Shown: one piece after another, positions 26,051 to 36,783 of the stretch
Layout of the letters: each line of letters begins with the position of its first letter
How positions within the stretch are numbered: position 1 is the stretch's first letter
Assembly (NCBI RefSeq): GCF_010365305.1
Contig: NZ_CP048279.1
Coordinates: forward strand, 868,001-932,000
Origin: Staphylococcus sp. MI 10-1553
GTDB lineage: Bacteria > Bacillota > Bacilli > Staphylococcales > Staphylococcaceae
Length of the DNA: 64,000 bases
Direction: 5' to 3'
Program-made: the position numbers and the translations under genes
The notes under the pieces: generated by a model
Databases searched by the model: none
Seen by the model: the letters and a program-made list of their open reading frames with translations, nothing else
What the model was told of the DNA's origin: nothing

Positions 26051-27196
26051 ATGTTAACGCAAGAAGAAAAAGGGATTATTTTAGAAACAGTACCGGTATT
26101 AAAAGAAAAAGGCACAGAAATAACTTCTAATTTTTACAATCGTATGTTTAACCAACACCCTGAATTACGTAACATGTTTAATCAGACGAACCAGAAAAAA
26201 GGATTCCAATCTACCGCACTCGCGCAATCTGTATTGGCTGCTGCGATGAACATTGAAGATCTGACACCCATTTTGCCAGTAGTGAAAGAAATTGGCTATA
26301 AACATTGTGCGTTACAAGTATTACCAGAGCATTATCCTATCGTAGGAGAAAATTTACTTGCGGCGATTCAAGAGGTCGTAGGTATTGATGAAAATCACCC
26401 AATTATTCAAACTTGGACAAAAGCGTACGGCGTGATTGCAGACGCATTTATTATGGTTGAAAAAGAAATCTATGAAGGTATGGCTTGGGATGGTTTTAAA
26501 CCATTTAAAATATCAAAAATCGAGACAGTGACACCTGATATTAAGGCATATACAGTCACTTCAGAAACACAAGATTTAAGTCAATTCACACCAGGGCAAT
26601 ATATTACAGTCGATATCGAAAGTGAAAGATTACCGTACAAAGCGAAAAGACACTATTCAATTGTTGATGGCGGTAAAGATTTCTTAACATTCGGCGTTAA
26701 ACGTGACGTGAATGAAGGACATGAAGGTGAAGTATCGACGGCATTACATGATGAATTTCATGAAGGGGACACATTATACTTATCTGCGCCGGTGGGTGGC
26801 TTCAAAATCCATAATCCAGAGCGTCCTCAATTATTCATTGGTTCAGGTGTAGGGATTACGCCATTAATTTCAATGTATCGCCAAGTTGCGGGTGATGACG
26901 TATCTGCACAAATGATTCATGTTGCGGCAACTGAATCAGAAGCGGCATTTGTACCTGAGCTTGAGCGCATCACTGCATCTGGTAAAAATAATCATTTACA
27001 CATTCATTTAAGAGATAGAGAAGGGTATTTGGAAGTAGAAGAATTAAAATCGTACCTTTCAGAGGATACAGAAGTTTACGTTTGTGGTGGTACGGCATTT
27101 TTACAATCGATGCTTAAATCATTACAAACATCAGGTGTGGAACAAGATCGCGTCCATTTCGAAACGTTTGTACCACGTTTAAGCGTACCTGTATAA
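26051..27196 (+). CDS. hmp: Flavohaemoglobin (nitric oxide dioxygenase)
   Basis: 381 residues. The globin domain (1-140) has the proximal His in IGYKHCALQV and distal-pocket residues in FYNRMFNQHPELRNMF. The FAD-binding domain has RHYSIVDGG, and the NAD domain has FIGSGVGITPLISMY and the terminal FETFVPR. It converts nitric oxide to nitrate with oxygen and NADH. In S. aureus hmp lies in another genome region, so its position beside qox is a species trait. GGAG precedes the ATG. NO inhibits terminal oxidases, so co-location with qox makes sense, although it is transcribed in the opposite direction. Confidence 0.93.
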   Translation: MLTQEEKGIILETVPVLKEKGTEITSNFYNRMFNQHPELRNMFNQTNQKKGFQSTALAQSVLAAAMNIEDLTPILPVVKEIGYKHCALQVLPEHYPIVGENLLAAIQEVVGIDENHPIIQTWTKAYGVIADAFIMVEKEIYEGMAWDGFKPFKISKIETVTPDIKAYTVTSETQDLSQFTPGQYITVDIESERLPYKAKRHYSIVDGGKDFLTFGVKRDVNEGHEGEVSTALHDEFHEGDTLYLSAPVGGFKIHNPERPQLFIGSGVGITPLISMYRQVAGDDVSAQMIHVAATESEAAFVPELERITASGKNNHLHIHLRDREGYLEVEELKSYLSEDTEVYVCGGTAFLQSMLKSLQTSGVEQDRVHFETFVPRLSVPV

Positions 27197-27209
27197 AAAA
27201 GAGGAAGGA

Positions 27210-27237
27210 AGAGGCTGGGAAAACTTGTCCTAGCCTC
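27210..27237. terminator. Terminator between convergent hmp and folD
   Basis: AGAGGCTGGGA pairs with TCCTAGCCTCT around a seven-base loop. It belongs to the common staphylococcal AGGCTGGGA-type terminators, and a GGGACATAAAT-like sequence follows on the complement. It serves hmp and probably also folD. Confidence 0.75.
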
Positions 27238-27280
27238 TGTTCTTTATTTGAGCTTCGATTTATGTCCCAGCCCTTTCCTA

Positions 27281-28138
27281 CTATTCAATACCGTGACGCA
27301 TTTTTTCAGCGATTAACGTATTATTCAATACCATTGTGATTGTCATTGGACCCACACCACCAGGTACAGGCGTAATCGCACCAGCCACTTCTTTCACTTC
27401 ATCGTATTCAACATCGCCTTTAAGCTTACCGTTTTCATCTGGTGTATTGCCGACATCAATGACAACAGCACCTGGCTTCACGTCATCTTTAGTCACCATT
27501 CCTGGACGACCTACAGCGCTGACAATAACATCAGCTTGTTTTAAATGTTCACTAATATTTTGACTGCGTGAGTGTAAAATTGTCACAGTTGCATTTTGTT
27601 GAAGTAATAATTTCGCAACAGGTTGTCCTACAATATGACTGCGACCGATGACCACTGCATTTTTTCCTTCAAGTTCAATATCAGCGTGTTTTAATAATTC
27701 CATCACGCCAAGGGGTGTACAAGGAATTAATTGTGCATTGTCTAAGTATAAGCGACCAATATTGATAGGATGAAAACCATCGACATCTTTATCTGGATTA
27801 ATCGCATCAAGCACTTTTTGCTCATCTACATGATCAGGGAGTGGCACTTGAACTAAAATACCACTGACTGAATCGTCTTGGTTCAAACGATCTAACTCTT
27901 TTAAAACATCTGCTTCTGAAGTACTTTCCTCTAAATGAATCACTTCTGAAATCATACCGATTTTTTCAGCTGCTTTCTTTTTAGAACGGACATAACTTTG
28001 GCTCGCACCGTCATTCCCAACTAAAATAACCGAAAGTTTCGGTGTATAACCTTGTTCTTTCAATTTTTCTACTTCATCTTGTAAACCTTGACGATAATCT
28101 TTCGCAATTTGTTTGCCATCTAAAATCTTTGCACTCAT
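27281..28138 (-). CDS. folD: Methylenetetrahydrofolate dehydrogenase / methenyltetrahydrofolate cyclohydrolase
   Basis: 285 residues. The family signatures are present: [22 protein letters not shown] with the catalytic lysine region, [22 protein letters not shown], and the Rossmann part [17 protein letters not shown], ending in [11 protein letters not shown]. The enzyme makes 10-formyl-THF, which PurN and PurH consume, so its position divergent from purE is logical. A PurR-box-like sequence (28161-28172) lies 23 bases before the start. TGAGGAGG precedes the ATG. Confidence 0.95.
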   Translation of the reverse strand: MSAKILDGKQIAKDYRQGLQDEVEKLKEQGYTPKLSVILVGNDGASQSYVRSKKKAAEKIGMISEVIHLEESTSEADVLKELDRLNQDDSVSGILVQVPLPDHVDEQKVLDAINPDKDVDGFHPINIGRLYLDNAQLIPCTPLGVMELLKHADIELEGKNAVVIGRSHIVGQPVAKLLLQQNATVTILHSRSQNISEHLKQADVIVSAVGRPGMVTKDDVKPGAVVIDVGNTPDENGKLKGDVEYDEVKEVAGAITPVPGGVGPMTITMVLNNTLIAEKMRHGIE

Positions 28139-28160
28139 AAAATATTAGCCTCCTCATGAT

Positions 28161-28172
28161 AATTCGAACGTT
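28161..28172 (+). promoter_or_regulatory. PurR-box-like sequence near folD
   Basis: AATTCGAACGTT matches the Gram-positive PurBox consensus AWWWCGAACWWT at the CGAAC core. It lies just upstream of folD and suggests PurR control of folate one-carbon supply together with the pur operon. Confidence 0.5.
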
Positions 28173-28200
28173 AACGAATGATTGCAATTTGATTATAACA

Positions 28201-28254
28201 AAAACGAACCTAAATACGAAATATAGATGTTAAAAAAGTATTAAAGTTCGATTT
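28201..28254. promoter_or_regulatory. Pair of opposed PurR-box-like sequences upstream of purE
   Basis: AAAACGAACCTA (28201-28212) and, on the other strand, AAATCGAACTTT (about 28243-28254) have CGAAC cores facing each other, with about 36 bases between the cores. B. subtilis PurR sites are opposed boxes with a shorter spacing. The second box ends six bases before the -35 of the purE promoter, a position suited to repression. Confidence 0.5.
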
Positions 28255-28259
28255 TTGCG

Positions 28260-28288
28260 TTGAAAAAACAATTTAAGCTTGTTATGCT
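28260..28288 (+). promoter_or_regulatory. Promoter of the pur operon
   Basis: TTGAAA, 17 bases, TATGCT, with an extended -10 TGT directly upstream of the -10. Transcription would start near 28295, about 50 bases before the GTG of purE. Confidence 0.6.
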
Positions 28289-28347
28289 ATACCTGTAATA
28301 TACAACTATTAAGAATAGTATTTCAAACTTTTGAAAGGGTGTTCATT

Positions 28348-28830
28348 GTGAAAGTAGCAGTCATTATGGGGAGTTCTTCAGACTGGAATGTTATGAAGGA
28401 AGCATGTGTCATGTTAGAAGAATTTAATATTCCGTATGATCAAAAAGTAGTATCTGCACATCGTACGCCACATATGATGGTCGATTTTGCCACAAATGCG
28501 CGCAGTAATGGATATCATGCCATTATCGCAGGTGCAGGGGGAGCCGCGCATTTACCGGGAATGGTGGCCTCGATGACAACACTTCCCGTCATCGGTGTAC
28601 CGATTGAGTCAAAAAGTTTAAAAGGGCTAGATTCTTTACTTTCAATTGTACAAATGCCAGGTGGGATACCCGTTGCGACGACAGCCATTGGTCAAGCAGG
28701 GGCGAAAAACGCGGGGATTTTAGCGGCAAGAATGATTGGGATGACCGATCAAGAAGTACAACGCAAACTCGAAGCATACGAACAATCGCTTGTTGAGAAA
28801 GTGGAGGCGATGCAAGATGACCTTCGATAA
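28348..28830 (+). CDS. purE: N5-carboxyaminoimidazole ribonucleotide mutase
   Basis: 160 residues from a GTG at 28348, preceded by GAAAGGGTG; this gives the family N-terminus [15 protein letters not shown]. The CAIR-mutase active-site segments [10 protein letters not shown] and [11 protein letters not shown] are present. It moves the carboxylate of N5-CAIR to C4 to make CAIR, the step after PurK. It is the first gene of an eleven-gene purine operon, and its end overlaps purK by 14 bases. Confidence 0.94.
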   Translation: MKVAVIMGSSSDWNVMKEACVMLEEFNIPYDQKVVSAHRTPHMMVDFATNARSNGYHAIIAGAGGAAHLPGMVASMTTLPVIGVPIESKSLKGLDSLLSIVQMPGGIPVATTAIGQAGAKNAGILAARMIGMTDQEVQRKLEAYEQSLVEKVEAMQDDLR

Positions 28831-29950
28831 GTTGCAAATAGGCCAAACTGTTGGCATTATCGGCGGCGGTCAATTGGGAAAAATGATGGCACAATCCGCA
28901 CAAAAAATGGGATTTAAAGTTGTCGTACTCGATCCTGTTGAGACGTGTCCTTGTCGTTACGTTGCACATGAATTTATACACGCAGCGTACGACGATATGC
29001 CAGCGTTAGAGCGATTAGGTGAACTATCAGACGTCATTACGTATGAATTTGAAAATATCGCAGCAGAACAGCTCCAAAAATTAGTTTCAAAATACAATGT
29101 GCCACAAAGTTATCAAGCGATTCAATTGTTGCAAGACCGTTTGACAGAAAAACAAACACTTGATCAAGTAGGAACGAAAGTGGTGCCATTTGTTCAAGTG
29201 ACTTCTGAAGCGGATTTAGATGAAGCGGTGAAGACGTTAGGTTTTCCGTTTATGTTGAAAACACGTTTTGGTGGATATGATGGTAAAGGTCAAATTCGCC
29301 TCACTTCTGAAGCACAATTAGATGAAGCGCGTGAACTGATTGCCACCCAAGAATGTGTCGCGGAACAATTTTTAGACTTAGCAAAGGAAGTATCTTTAAC
29401 TGTCACAATCGGTAATGAAGGTCAAATTGTGTATTTCCCATTACAAGAAAATGAACACCGGAACCAAGTATTATTTAAAACTGTTGTACCTGCACGGGCG
29501 AATCACGAACAAGAAGCACGTTGTGAAGTCGACAAAATCACGCAAGCAGTACATTTTGTAGGGACGTTTACAGTCGAATTTTTCATTGATCAGCAAAATG
29601 AATTGTATGTGAATGAAATTGCACCACGTCCACACAATTCAGGACATTATTCGATTGAGGCGTGTGATTATTCGCAATTTGATACCCATATTTTAGCTGT
29701 CACAGGACATCGTTTACCTGAACAAATCGAATTGTTAAAACCTGCAATCATGATGAATTTGTTGGGTAAAGATTTGGATTTGTTAGAGGATGAACTGTTT
29801 GCACATCCTGATTGGCACGTCCACCTCTACGGCAAAGATTCACGTAAACCTGAACGTAAGATGGGGCATTTAACAGTTTTAACTGATGATATTTCAAAGA
29901 CTGAACAACAAATGGTCGTAAAATTTGAAGGGAGAGACGAATACAAATGA
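28817..29950 (+). CDS. purK: N5-carboxyaminoimidazole ribonucleotide synthase
   Basis: 377 residues, ATP-grasp superfamily. The N-terminus [18 protein letters not shown] and the ATP-grasp parts [13 protein letters not shown] and [16 protein letters not shown] are typical. It carboxylates AIR with bicarbonate and ATP. ATG 28817 has GGAGG upstream inside purE and gives the family start; the longer frame from 28790 is not supported. Its stop overlaps the purC start (ATGA). Confidence 0.94.
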   Translation: MTFDKLQIGQTVGIIGGGQLGKMMAQSAQKMGFKVVVLDPVETCPCRYVAHEFIHAAYDDMPALERLGELSDVITYEFENIAAEQLQKLVSKYNVPQSYQAIQLLQDRLTEKQTLDQVGTKVVPFVQVTSEADLDEAVKTLGFPFMLKTRFGGYDGKGQIRLTSEAQLDEARELIATQECVAEQFLDLAKEVSLTVTIGNEGQIVYFPLQENEHRNQVLFKTVVPARANHEQEARCEVDKITQAVHFVGTFTVEFFIDQQNELYVNEIAPRPHNSGHYSIEACDYSQFDTHILAVTGHRLPEQIELLKPAIMMNLLGKDLDLLEDELFAHPDWHVHLYGKDSRKPERKMGHLTVLTDDISKTEQQMVVKFEGRDEYK

Positions 29951-30648
29951 GTCTTTTATATGAAGGCAAAGCGAAACGTGTTTTTTCAACAGAACAACCG
30001 GATGTATTGAGAATTGAATATAAAGATGAAGTGACAGCTGGAAATGGTGCAAAGAAAGATGCAATGGTTGGGAAAGGACGCTTAAACAATCAAATTACAT
30101 CACACATCTTTGAATACATTAAAAAAGAAGGTGTCGATAGTCATTTTGTTCAGCAACTGTCTGAAACAGAACAACTTGTTAAAGCAGTCGATATCGTTCC
30201 TTTAGAAGTCGTTGTACGTAACATTGCAGCTGGTTCAATTACGAAACGTCTAGGATTTGAAAAAGGACACGTTTTTGATTATCCGTTTGTAGAGTTTTTC
30301 TATAAAAATGACGACCTCAATGACCCACTCATTACAGATGATCATGTCAAGCTGTTAGGGATTGCGGATGATACAACGATTGCACAGTTGAAAGAACAAG
30401 CGTTACGCATTAACCAAGCATTGATTAAATTAATGGATGAAATGGGCTTAGCATTAGTTGATTTTAAAATTGAATTCGGCGTTGATCGTGAAGGTCAATT
30501 GTTGCTCGCTGATGAAATTTCTCCGGATACATGTCGTATTTGGGATAAAGCAACACAAGAAAACTTTGACAAAGATGTTTATAGAGAAGATACAGGATCT
30601 TTAATTGATACTTACCAAACTTTCTTAAATAAATTGGAGGCACTTTAA
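29947..30648 (+). CDS. purC: SAICAR synthetase
   Basis: 233 residues. The opening [10 protein letters not shown] and the segments [30 protein letters not shown] and [13 protein letters not shown] are hallmarks of phosphoribosylaminoimidazole-succinocarboxamide synthase. It joins aspartate to CAIR with ATP. The start codon overlaps the purK stop, so translation is coupled. GGGAG upstream is the ribosome-binding site. Confidence 0.95.
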   Translation: MSLLYEGKAKRVFSTEQPDVLRIEYKDEVTAGNGAKKDAMVGKGRLNNQITSHIFEYIKKEGVDSHFVQQLSETEQLVKAVDIVPLEVVVRNIAAGSITKRLGFEKGHVFDYPFVEFFYKNDDLNDPLITDDHVKLLGIADDTTIAQLKEQALRINQALIKLMDEMGLALVDFKIEFGVDREGQLLLADEISPDTCRIWDKATQENFDKDVYREDTGSLIDTYQTFLNKLEAL

Positions 30649-30650
30649 TC

Positions 30651-30911
30651 ATGAAAACAATCGAATTACACATCACTTTACAACCACAAGTTTTAGATAC
30701 ACAAGGTCAAGCGTTAACACGCGCTGTACACGACTTAGGTTATGAACAAGTCAACGATATCCGCGTCGGTAAAGTTTTATATATGACTGTAGATGAAGCA
30801 ACTGACGAAGCGGTACACAATGTCGTGACAACTTTAAGTGAAAAGTTATTTGCGAATACTGTGATTGAAGAATATAGTTACAAAGTTTTGGATGAAAAGG
30901 AGAATCAATAA
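30651..30911 (+). CDS. purS: FGAM synthase, PurS subunit
   Basis: 86 residues with the PurS pattern [20 protein letters not shown] at the start and [12 protein letters not shown] in the middle. PurS bridges PurL and PurQ and helps channel ammonia in the three-part formylglycinamidine ribonucleotide synthase of Gram-positive bacteria. It starts two bases after the purC stop, with GGAGG upstream. Confidence 0.94.
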   Translation: MKTIELHITLQPQVLDTQGQALTRAVHDLGYEQVNDIRVGKVLYMTVDEATDEAVHNVVTTLSEKLFANTVIEEYSYKVLDEKENQ

Positions 30912-30912
30912 T

Positions 30913-31584
30913 ATGAAGTTCGCTGTCCTTAGATTCCCAGGTTCTAACTGCGACCGTGATATGTATAATGCAGCATTGAAATCAGGTGTCGATGCGGATT
31001 ATGTAGATTACCGCGAAACGTCATTAAAAGGGTACGATGGCGTGCTGATTCCTGGTGGTTTCTCATTTGGTGACTACTTACGTTCAGGTGCGGTTGCAAG
31101 TGTGGCACCGATTATTACAGAAGTAAAAAGATTGGCTGATGAAGGGAAACCCGTTCTTGGCGTATGTAACGGATTTCAAATTTTAACGGAAATTGGGTTA
31201 TTACCAGGTGCGTTATTACACAACGATTCACACTTGTTCGTCAGTCGAAATGAACACCTTAAAATTGTGAACAATCAAACGCCATTTACAAATCGCTATG
31301 CAGAGGGTGAAGAAGTGGTTTACCCAGTTGCACACGGTGAAGGTCATTATTATTGTACGGATGAAATTTATCAAGACTTGGTAAAAAACAATCAAATTAT
31401 TTTGAAATATGTGGACAATCCAAATGGTTCACATGATGATATTGCTGGCATTGTGAATAAAGCAGGAAACGTTTGTGGCATGATGCCTCATCCAGAGCGT
31501 GCATTAGAAGCAATTCTTGGTACTGATAGTGGTGTGAAATTATTTGAATCTATGGTAAATAGTTGGAGGGAACAAAATGCCTAA
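30913..31584 (+). CDS. purQ: FGAM synthase, glutaminase subunit PurQ
   Basis: 223 residues from the ATG at 30913, giving the family N-terminus [16 protein letters not shown]. This class I amidotransferase has the nucleophile elbow GVCNGFQIL and the His-Glu pair in [10 protein letters not shown]. It supplies ammonia from glutamine to PurL. AAGGAG lies at the end of purS. The stop overlaps purL by 8 bases. Confidence 0.95.
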   Translation: MKFAVLRFPGSNCDRDMYNAALKSGVDADYVDYRETSLKGYDGVLIPGGFSFGDYLRSGAVASVAPIITEVKRLADEGKPVLGVCNGFQILTEIGLLPGALLHNDSHLFVSRNEHLKIVNNQTPFTNRYAEGEEVVYPVAHGEGHYYCTDEIYQDLVKNNQIILKYVDNPNGSHDDIAGIVNKAGNVCGMMPHPERALEAILGTDSGVKLFESMVNSWREQNA

Positions 31585-33766
31585 ATTTTTAGAGCCATCT
31601 GCGGAAGAAGTTAAATCAGAAAAATTGTATCGTGATATGGGGTTAAGTGATACAGAGTTCGAAAAAGTGACTGAAATTTTAGGTCGCACACCTAACTTTA
31701 CTGAAACTGGTATTTTTTCAGTAATGTGGAGTGAGCACTGTTCTTATAAACACTCTAAGCCATTTTTAAAACAATTTCCGACAACTGGTGAACATGTATT
31801 AATGGGACCTGGCGAAGGCGCAGGTGTTGTGGATATTGGTGATAATCAAGCGGTTGTTTTCAAAGTTGAATCACACAACCATCCATCAGCAATAGAACCA
31901 TATCAAGGCGCAGCAACAGGGGTTGGGGGCATTATTCGTGACATCGTATCTATCGGTGCACGCCCAATTAACTTATTGAACAGCTTACGTTTTGGTGAAC
32001 TGACTGAAAAAACAAACCGTCGTTTATTACGAGGTGTCGTTGCAGGGATTGGCGGTTACGGTAACTGTATCGGTATTCCGACAACTGCTGGTGAAATAGA
32101 ATTTGACGAACACTATGACGGTAACCCACTTGTCAATGCGATGTGTGTCGGTGTCATTGATCATGACATGATTCAAAAAGGAACTGCAAAAGGTGTAGGC
32201 AATTCTGTCATTTATGTTGGATTAAAAACAGGACGTGATGGGATTCACGGTGCGACATTTGCATCAGAAGAGTTAACTGAAGAAAGTGAAAGCAAACGTC
32301 CTTCTGTTCAAATCGGGGACCCATTTGTTGGTAAGAAGTTAATGGAAGCCACTTTAGAAGCGATCACTTATGACGAACTTGTCGGTATCCAAGATATGGG
32401 TGCTGCTGGTTTAACATCTTCATCATCTGAAATGGCAGCTAAAGGGGGTAGCGGGATTCATCTTGAACTCGAAAAAGTCCCAGTACGTGAAGAAGGTATT
32501 TCTCCATATGAAATGATGTTATCTGAAACGCAAGAACGTATGTTACTTGTCGTTAAAAAAGGAACAGAACAAAAGTTTTTAGACTTGTTTGATTATCATG
32601 AATTAGACAGTGCAGTCATTGGTAAAGTAACAGATACGAACCGCTTCGTCCTCACTTATGAAGGTGAAGTATTTGCAGACATTCCTGTTGAACCGCTCGC
32701 GGATGAAGCACCGGTATACATTCTTGAAGGCGAACCGTTACAACACGATGCAGCACCGAACCGTTATGACAATATTGACGTGAATGATGTTTTCGATCGT
32801 TTATTAACACATCCAACGATTGCATCAAAACATTATTTATATGACCAATACGATCAACAAGTAGGTGCGAATACGATGATTAAGCCAGGGTTACAAGCGT
32901 CTGTTGTCCGTGTAGAAGGTACAAACAAAGCGATTGCGTCTACAATTGATGGTGAGGCACGTTACGTCTTTAATGATCCATATGAAGGCGGCAAAATGGT
33001 CGTAGCTGAAGCATACCGTAACTTAATTGCTGTAGGCGCAAAACCTTTGGCGATGACGGACTGTTTAAACTATGGTTCACCTGAGAAAAAGCATATTTAT
33101 CAACAATTGACAGACTCAACACGTGGCATGGCAGAAGCATGTGAAGCACTTGCAACACCTGTCGTATCTGGGAACGTTTCACTTTACAATGAAACACGTA
33201 CATCTTCTATTTTCCCAACACCCGTTGTAGGGATGGTCGGCTTAATTGAAAACGTCGACTTCTTAAAATCATATCAACCGTCTGTAGGTGACACACTTTA
33301 TGTCATCGGTAAAACGACAGATAGCTATGGTGGAAGTCAAATCGAAAAATTATTGTATAGCGATGTGAACCACGAAGTTGAAAAAGTCGATTTATCACAA
33401 GAAGCGGCGAAAGGTGAAGCAGTTCGTGCTGCGATTCGTGAAGGTGTGATCTCACATACACAAACTATCGGTAAAGGTGGTTTAGTGATGACGCTTGCTA
33501 AAATCAGCGCGCATTACAGCTTAGGTATTGATGCTGAAGTGAACTTAACGAATGCACAATTATTCAGTGAAACGCAAGGACGCTATATCGTTGCAGTGAA
33601 AGCAGGTCAAACATTAACCATCGAAGGCGCAACACGTATCGGTTCATTGACGGATACAGATGACTTTAAAGTCGTTGCACAAGACAGTGTGATTGAACGT
33701 CGTACATCTGAACTTAAACGTGAATGGGAAGGAGCTATTGAGTCATGTATGACATCCGTGGACTAA
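31577..33766 (+). CDS. purL: FGAM synthase, synthetase subunit PurL
   Basis: 729 residues, the small Gram-positive form of PurL. ATP- and FGAR-binding motifs include [40 protein letters not shown] and LGIDAEVNL near the end. Duplicated PurM-like halves are visible. It works with PurS and PurQ. It overlaps purQ by 8 bases and purF by 22 bases. Confidence 0.96.
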   Translation: MPKFLEPSAEEVKSEKLYRDMGLSDTEFEKVTEILGRTPNFTETGIFSVMWSEHCSYKHSKPFLKQFPTTGEHVLMGPGEGAGVVDIGDNQAVVFKVESHNHPSAIEPYQGAATGVGGIIRDIVSIGARPINLLNSLRFGELTEKTNRRLLRGVVAGIGGYGNCIGIPTTAGEIEFDEHYDGNPLVNAMCVGVIDHDMIQKGTAKGVGNSVIYVGLKTGRDGIHGATFASEELTEESESKRPSVQIGDPFVGKKLMEATLEAITYDELVGIQDMGAAGLTSSSSEMAAKGGSGIHLELEKVPVREEGISPYEMMLSETQERMLLVVKKGTEQKFLDLFDYHELDSAVIGKVTDTNRFVLTYEGEVFADIPVEPLADEAPVYILEGEPLQHDAAPNRYDNIDVNDVFDRLLTHPTIASKHYLYDQYDQQVGANTMIKPGLQASVVRVEGTNKAIASTIDGEARYVFNDPYEGGKMVVAEAYRNLIAVGAKPLAMTDCLNYGSPEKKHIYQQLTDSTRGMAEACEALATPVVSGNVSLYNETRTSSIFPTPVVGMVGLIENVDFLKSYQPSVGDTLYVIGKTTDSYGGSQIEKLLYSDVNHEVEKVDLSQEAAKGEAVRAAIREGVISHTQTIGKGGLVMTLAKISAHYSLGIDAEVNLTNAQLFSETQGRYIVAVKAGQTLTIEGATRIGSLTDTDDFKVVAQDSVIERRTSELKREWEGAIESCMTSVD

Positions 33767-35166
33767 ACGAAGAATGCGGTGTTTTCGGCATCTGGAACCA
33801 TCCTCATGCAGCCTATTTGACTTACATGGCATTACACAGTTTGCAACATCGTGGTCAAGAAGGCGCAGGGATTGTGTGCTCGAACGGTGAACAACTTTTT
33901 GGTGCACGTGGTATGGGATTGTTAACTGAGGCAATTTCACAACAACAATTGGATTCATTACAAGGTTATCCGAACGCCATTGGTCATGTCCGTTATGCGA
34001 CAACAGGTGCGAGCGAGATTTCTAACGTGCAACCGTTCTTGTTCAAACATTCTAAAGGGGACTTAGGTTTGGCACACAACGGAAACTTAACGAACGCACA
34101 TCAAATTCGTTTAGCCATTGAATCAACAGGCGGCATTTTCCAAACAACGAGTGACTCAGAAGTACTCGCACATCTGTTGATCAAAGGAAAATCTGAAAAT
34201 ATTAAAACGAACCAAAAAGCAGCACTGAATCAAGTGAAAGGAGCATTCAGTTGTGTCATTTTAAATGAAGGGCAACTGACAGCTACACGTGACAATCGTG
34301 GCGTCCGTCCATTGATGTTAGGTCAAGTCGATGGTGCATATTGTGTTGCGAGTGAGACATGTGCCTTTACAGCGATTGGTGCAGAATACATCCGTGATAT
34401 CGAACCAGGTGAATTGATTACATTTTCTGGTGAGAACGAGGTGGAGTATGACATGTATACACAAGACATCGGTTATAAAATGTGTTCAATGGAATATGTC
34501 TACTTTGCACGTCCGGATTCAGAATTCCACAGACACTCGATTTACAATGTACGTAAAGCACTTGGACGTAAATTAGCTGAAGAAATGGGCATCGATGCAG
34601 ATATCGTGATCGGTGTTCCGGATTCTTCACTGCAAGCGGCGAAAGGCTTTTCTGAACAAACAGGTATTCCAAACGAACAAGGGTTGTTAAAGAACCGCTA
34701 TATCGGCCGTACATTTATTACACCGGATCAGTCTGTGAGGGAAAGACAAGTCCGTATGAAGCATTCACCAATTCGTGATGTCATTGAAGGCAAGCGCGTT
34801 GTCGTAATTGATGACTCGATTGTACGCGGAACGACAAGTAAATATATCGTCAAAGCATTGAAGTCTGCAGGTGCGAAAGAAGTCCACATGGGTATTTCTT
34901 CTCCGCCATTACAAGATCCATGTTACTACGGTATTGACGTGTCTACCCATGCAGAATTGATGGCAGCCCAACATACTGTAGAAGAAATTCGTGAAATGAT
35001 CGGCGCTGATACATTGACGTATTTATCTGTTGAAGGGATGCATGAAGTGTTTAAAGCCCACGATTCTAAAGGCGAATGTAACGCTTGTTTTACGGGCGAC
35101 TATCCGATTGAAATTGTGGATCATGAACTACCAGAAGTTAAGGAAATGAAAAGAAGAGGAGTGTAA
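33745..35166 (+). CDS. purF: Glutamine phosphoribosylpyrophosphate amidotransferase
   Basis: 473 residues. The segment [13 protein letters not shown] carries the Cys that becomes the N-terminal nucleophile after propeptide removal; a ten-residue leader precedes it. The PRPP loop [14 protein letters not shown] is intact. It catalyses the first committed step of purine synthesis. It is about 20 residues shorter at the C-terminus than S. aureus PurF as I recall it, but all catalytic parts are present. GGGAAGGAG precedes the start inside purL. Confidence 0.95.
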   Translation: MYDIRGLNEECGVFGIWNHPHAAYLTYMALHSLQHRGQEGAGIVCSNGEQLFGARGMGLLTEAISQQQLDSLQGYPNAIGHVRYATTGASEISNVQPFLFKHSKGDLGLAHNGNLTNAHQIRLAIESTGGIFQTTSDSEVLAHLLIKGKSENIKTNQKAALNQVKGAFSCVILNEGQLTATRDNRGVRPLMLGQVDGAYCVASETCAFTAIGAEYIRDIEPGELITFSGENEVEYDMYTQDIGYKMCSMEYVYFARPDSEFHRHSIYNVRKALGRKLAEEMGIDADIVIGVPDSSLQAAKGFSEQTGIPNEQGLLKNRYIGRTFITPDQSVRERQVRMKHSPIRDVIEGKRVVVIDDSIVRGTTSKYIVKALKSAGAKEVHMGISSPPLQDPCYYGIDVSTHAELMAAQHTVEEIREMIGADTLTYLSVEGMHEVFKAHDSKGECNACFTGDYPIEIVDHELPEVKEMKRRGV

Positions 35167-35169
35167 TCA

Positions 35170-36201
35170 ATGGCTGAATCATATAAAAAGGCTGGTGTCG
35201 ATATCGAAGCTGGCTATGAAGCGGTAAAACGAATGTCAAGTCACGTTGAACGAACGATGCGTAAAGAAGTGCTTGGTGGCTTAGGAGGATTTGGTGCAAC
35301 ATTTGATTTATCACAACTCAATATGAAAGCACCCGTGCTCGTATCAGGAACAGATGGTGTCGGTACAAAGTTAAAGCTCGCTATCGACTATGACAAACAT
35401 GACACAATCGGTATTGATGCCGTGGCAATGTGTGTGAATGACATTTTAACGACTGGGGCAGAACCACTTTACTTTTTAGACTATATTGCGACACATAAAG
35501 TCGTACCGGAAATTATCGAACAAATCGTTAAAGGCATTAGTGATGGTTGTGTAGAAACAAACACGGCTTTAATCGGTGGCGAAACAGCTGAAATGGGTGA
35601 AATGTACCATGAAGGTGAATACGATGTCGCTGGCTTTGCTGTCGGTGCAGTTGAAAAAGACGAGTATATTGACGGTTCAAAAGTAGAAATAGGAGACGTC
35701 ATCATCGGTCTTGCTTCAAACGGCATCCATTCAAACGGTTACAGTTTAGTCCGTCGCCTTGTCGCAGAATCAGGTATTGATGTGAACGATACATTTGAAG
35801 GTGAGCAAAGCTTCTTGGACGTGCTATTGACACCAACTGCTTTATACGTGTCACCTGTGCTAGCGGTGAAAAAAGACATTCAAATTAAAGCGATGACACA
35901 TATTACAGGTGGCGGTTTTTACGAAAATATTCCGAGAGCTTTACCAAAAGGCAAAACGGCTGTCGTGAACACAGCATCGTTCCCAACACCGTCTATTTTC
36001 AATTGGCTACAAGCACAAGGCAACATCAACACAGATGAAATGTACCATATCTTTAACATGGGGATTGGTTTTACGCTTGTCGTTGCACCTGAAGATGAAG
36101 CAGCTGTTCATGAAATCTTAAAAAATGCGAATGTGGACGCATATACAATCGGTCATATTGCTGAAGAAGACAGTGCCATTCGCTTAACGGAGGCAAAATA
36201 G
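35170..36201 (+). CDS. purM: Phosphoribosylformylglycinamidine cyclo-ligase (AIR synthetase)
   Basis: 343 residues. ATP-binding [14 protein letters not shown] and active-site [17 protein letters not shown] and [14 protein letters not shown] are clear. It closes the imidazole ring, converting FGAM to AIR. It starts four bases after purF, with AGAGGAG as ribosome-binding site, and its stop shares one base with the purN start. Confidence 0.96.
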   Translation: MAESYKKAGVDIEAGYEAVKRMSSHVERTMRKEVLGGLGGFGATFDLSQLNMKAPVLVSGTDGVGTKLKLAIDYDKHDTIGIDAVAMCVNDILTTGAEPLYFLDYIATHKVVPEIIEQIVKGISDGCVETNTALIGGETAEMGEMYHEGEYDVAGFAVGAVEKDEYIDGSKVEIGDVIIGLASNGIHSNGYSLVRRLVAESGIDVNDTFEGEQSFLDVLLTPTALYVSPVLAVKKDIQIKAMTHITGGGFYENIPRALPKGKTAVVNTASFPTPSIFNWLQAQGNINTDEMYHIFNMGIGFTLVVAPEDEAAVHEILKNANVDAYTIGHIAEEDSAIRLTEAK

Positions 36202-36767
36202 TGGTTAAAATTGCAATCTTTGCATCTGGTTCCGGCACAAACTTCGATAATATTATGAAACGTGTCAAATCAGGTGAACTCGAGCATATTGAAGTCACAG
36301 CATTGTACACAGATCAACCTACAGCGGCATGTCGTCAGCTTGCACAACAACACGACATTCCTGTACATGCATTCGAACCACGTACTTTTGATGATAAAGT
36401 AGCTTATGAAACGGCAGTATTGAATGGGTTGCGTCACGAAGAAGTAGAGTGGATTGTATTAGCTGGTTATATGCGTTTAATCGGTGAAACATTGTTATCA
36501 GCATATGAAGGGCGCATTTTGAACATTCACCCTTCATTATTGCCAAAATATAAAGGTAAAAATGCAGTCGGACAAGCGTTAAACAGTGGGGATAAAGAAA
36601 CGGGTTCAACAGTACATTACGTCGATGCAGGTATGGATACAGGTCAGATAATTGAACAACGCACATGCCCAATTTACGAAGACGATACACAACAATCATT
36701 AGAAGAACGTATTAAATCATTAGAGTATGAATTGTACCCAGCAGTCATTAAGAAGATTATTCGATAA
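36201..36767 (+). CDS. purN: Glycinamide ribonucleotide formyltransferase
   Basis: 188 residues from a GTG that shares its G with the purM stop; GGAGG lies seven bases upstream. The start [16 protein letters not shown], the folate-site [12 protein letters not shown], and [13 protein letters not shown] mark the 10-formyl-THF-dependent GART enzyme. FolD, encoded divergently, makes its folate cofactor. Confidence 0.95.
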   Translation: MVKIAIFASGSGTNFDNIMKRVKSGELEHIEVTALYTDQPTAACRQLAQQHDIPVHAFEPRTFDDKVAYETAVLNGLRHEEVEWIVLAGYMRLIGETLLSAYEGRILNIHPSLLPKYKGKNAVGQALNSGDKETGSTVHYVDAGMDTGQIIEQRTCPIYEDDTQQSLEERIKSLEYELYPAVIKKIIR

Positions 36768-36783
36768 GGAGATATCATCAATT

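Noticed and set aside
25840..26115. A 91-codon minus-strand frame upstream of and overlapping hmp
   Set aside because: It covers the hmp promoter and start on the opposite strand and has no domain; it is a shadow frame.
36319..36699. A 126-codon minus-strand frame opposite purN
   Set aside because: purN is identified beyond doubt on the other strand and the antisense frame has no family signature.
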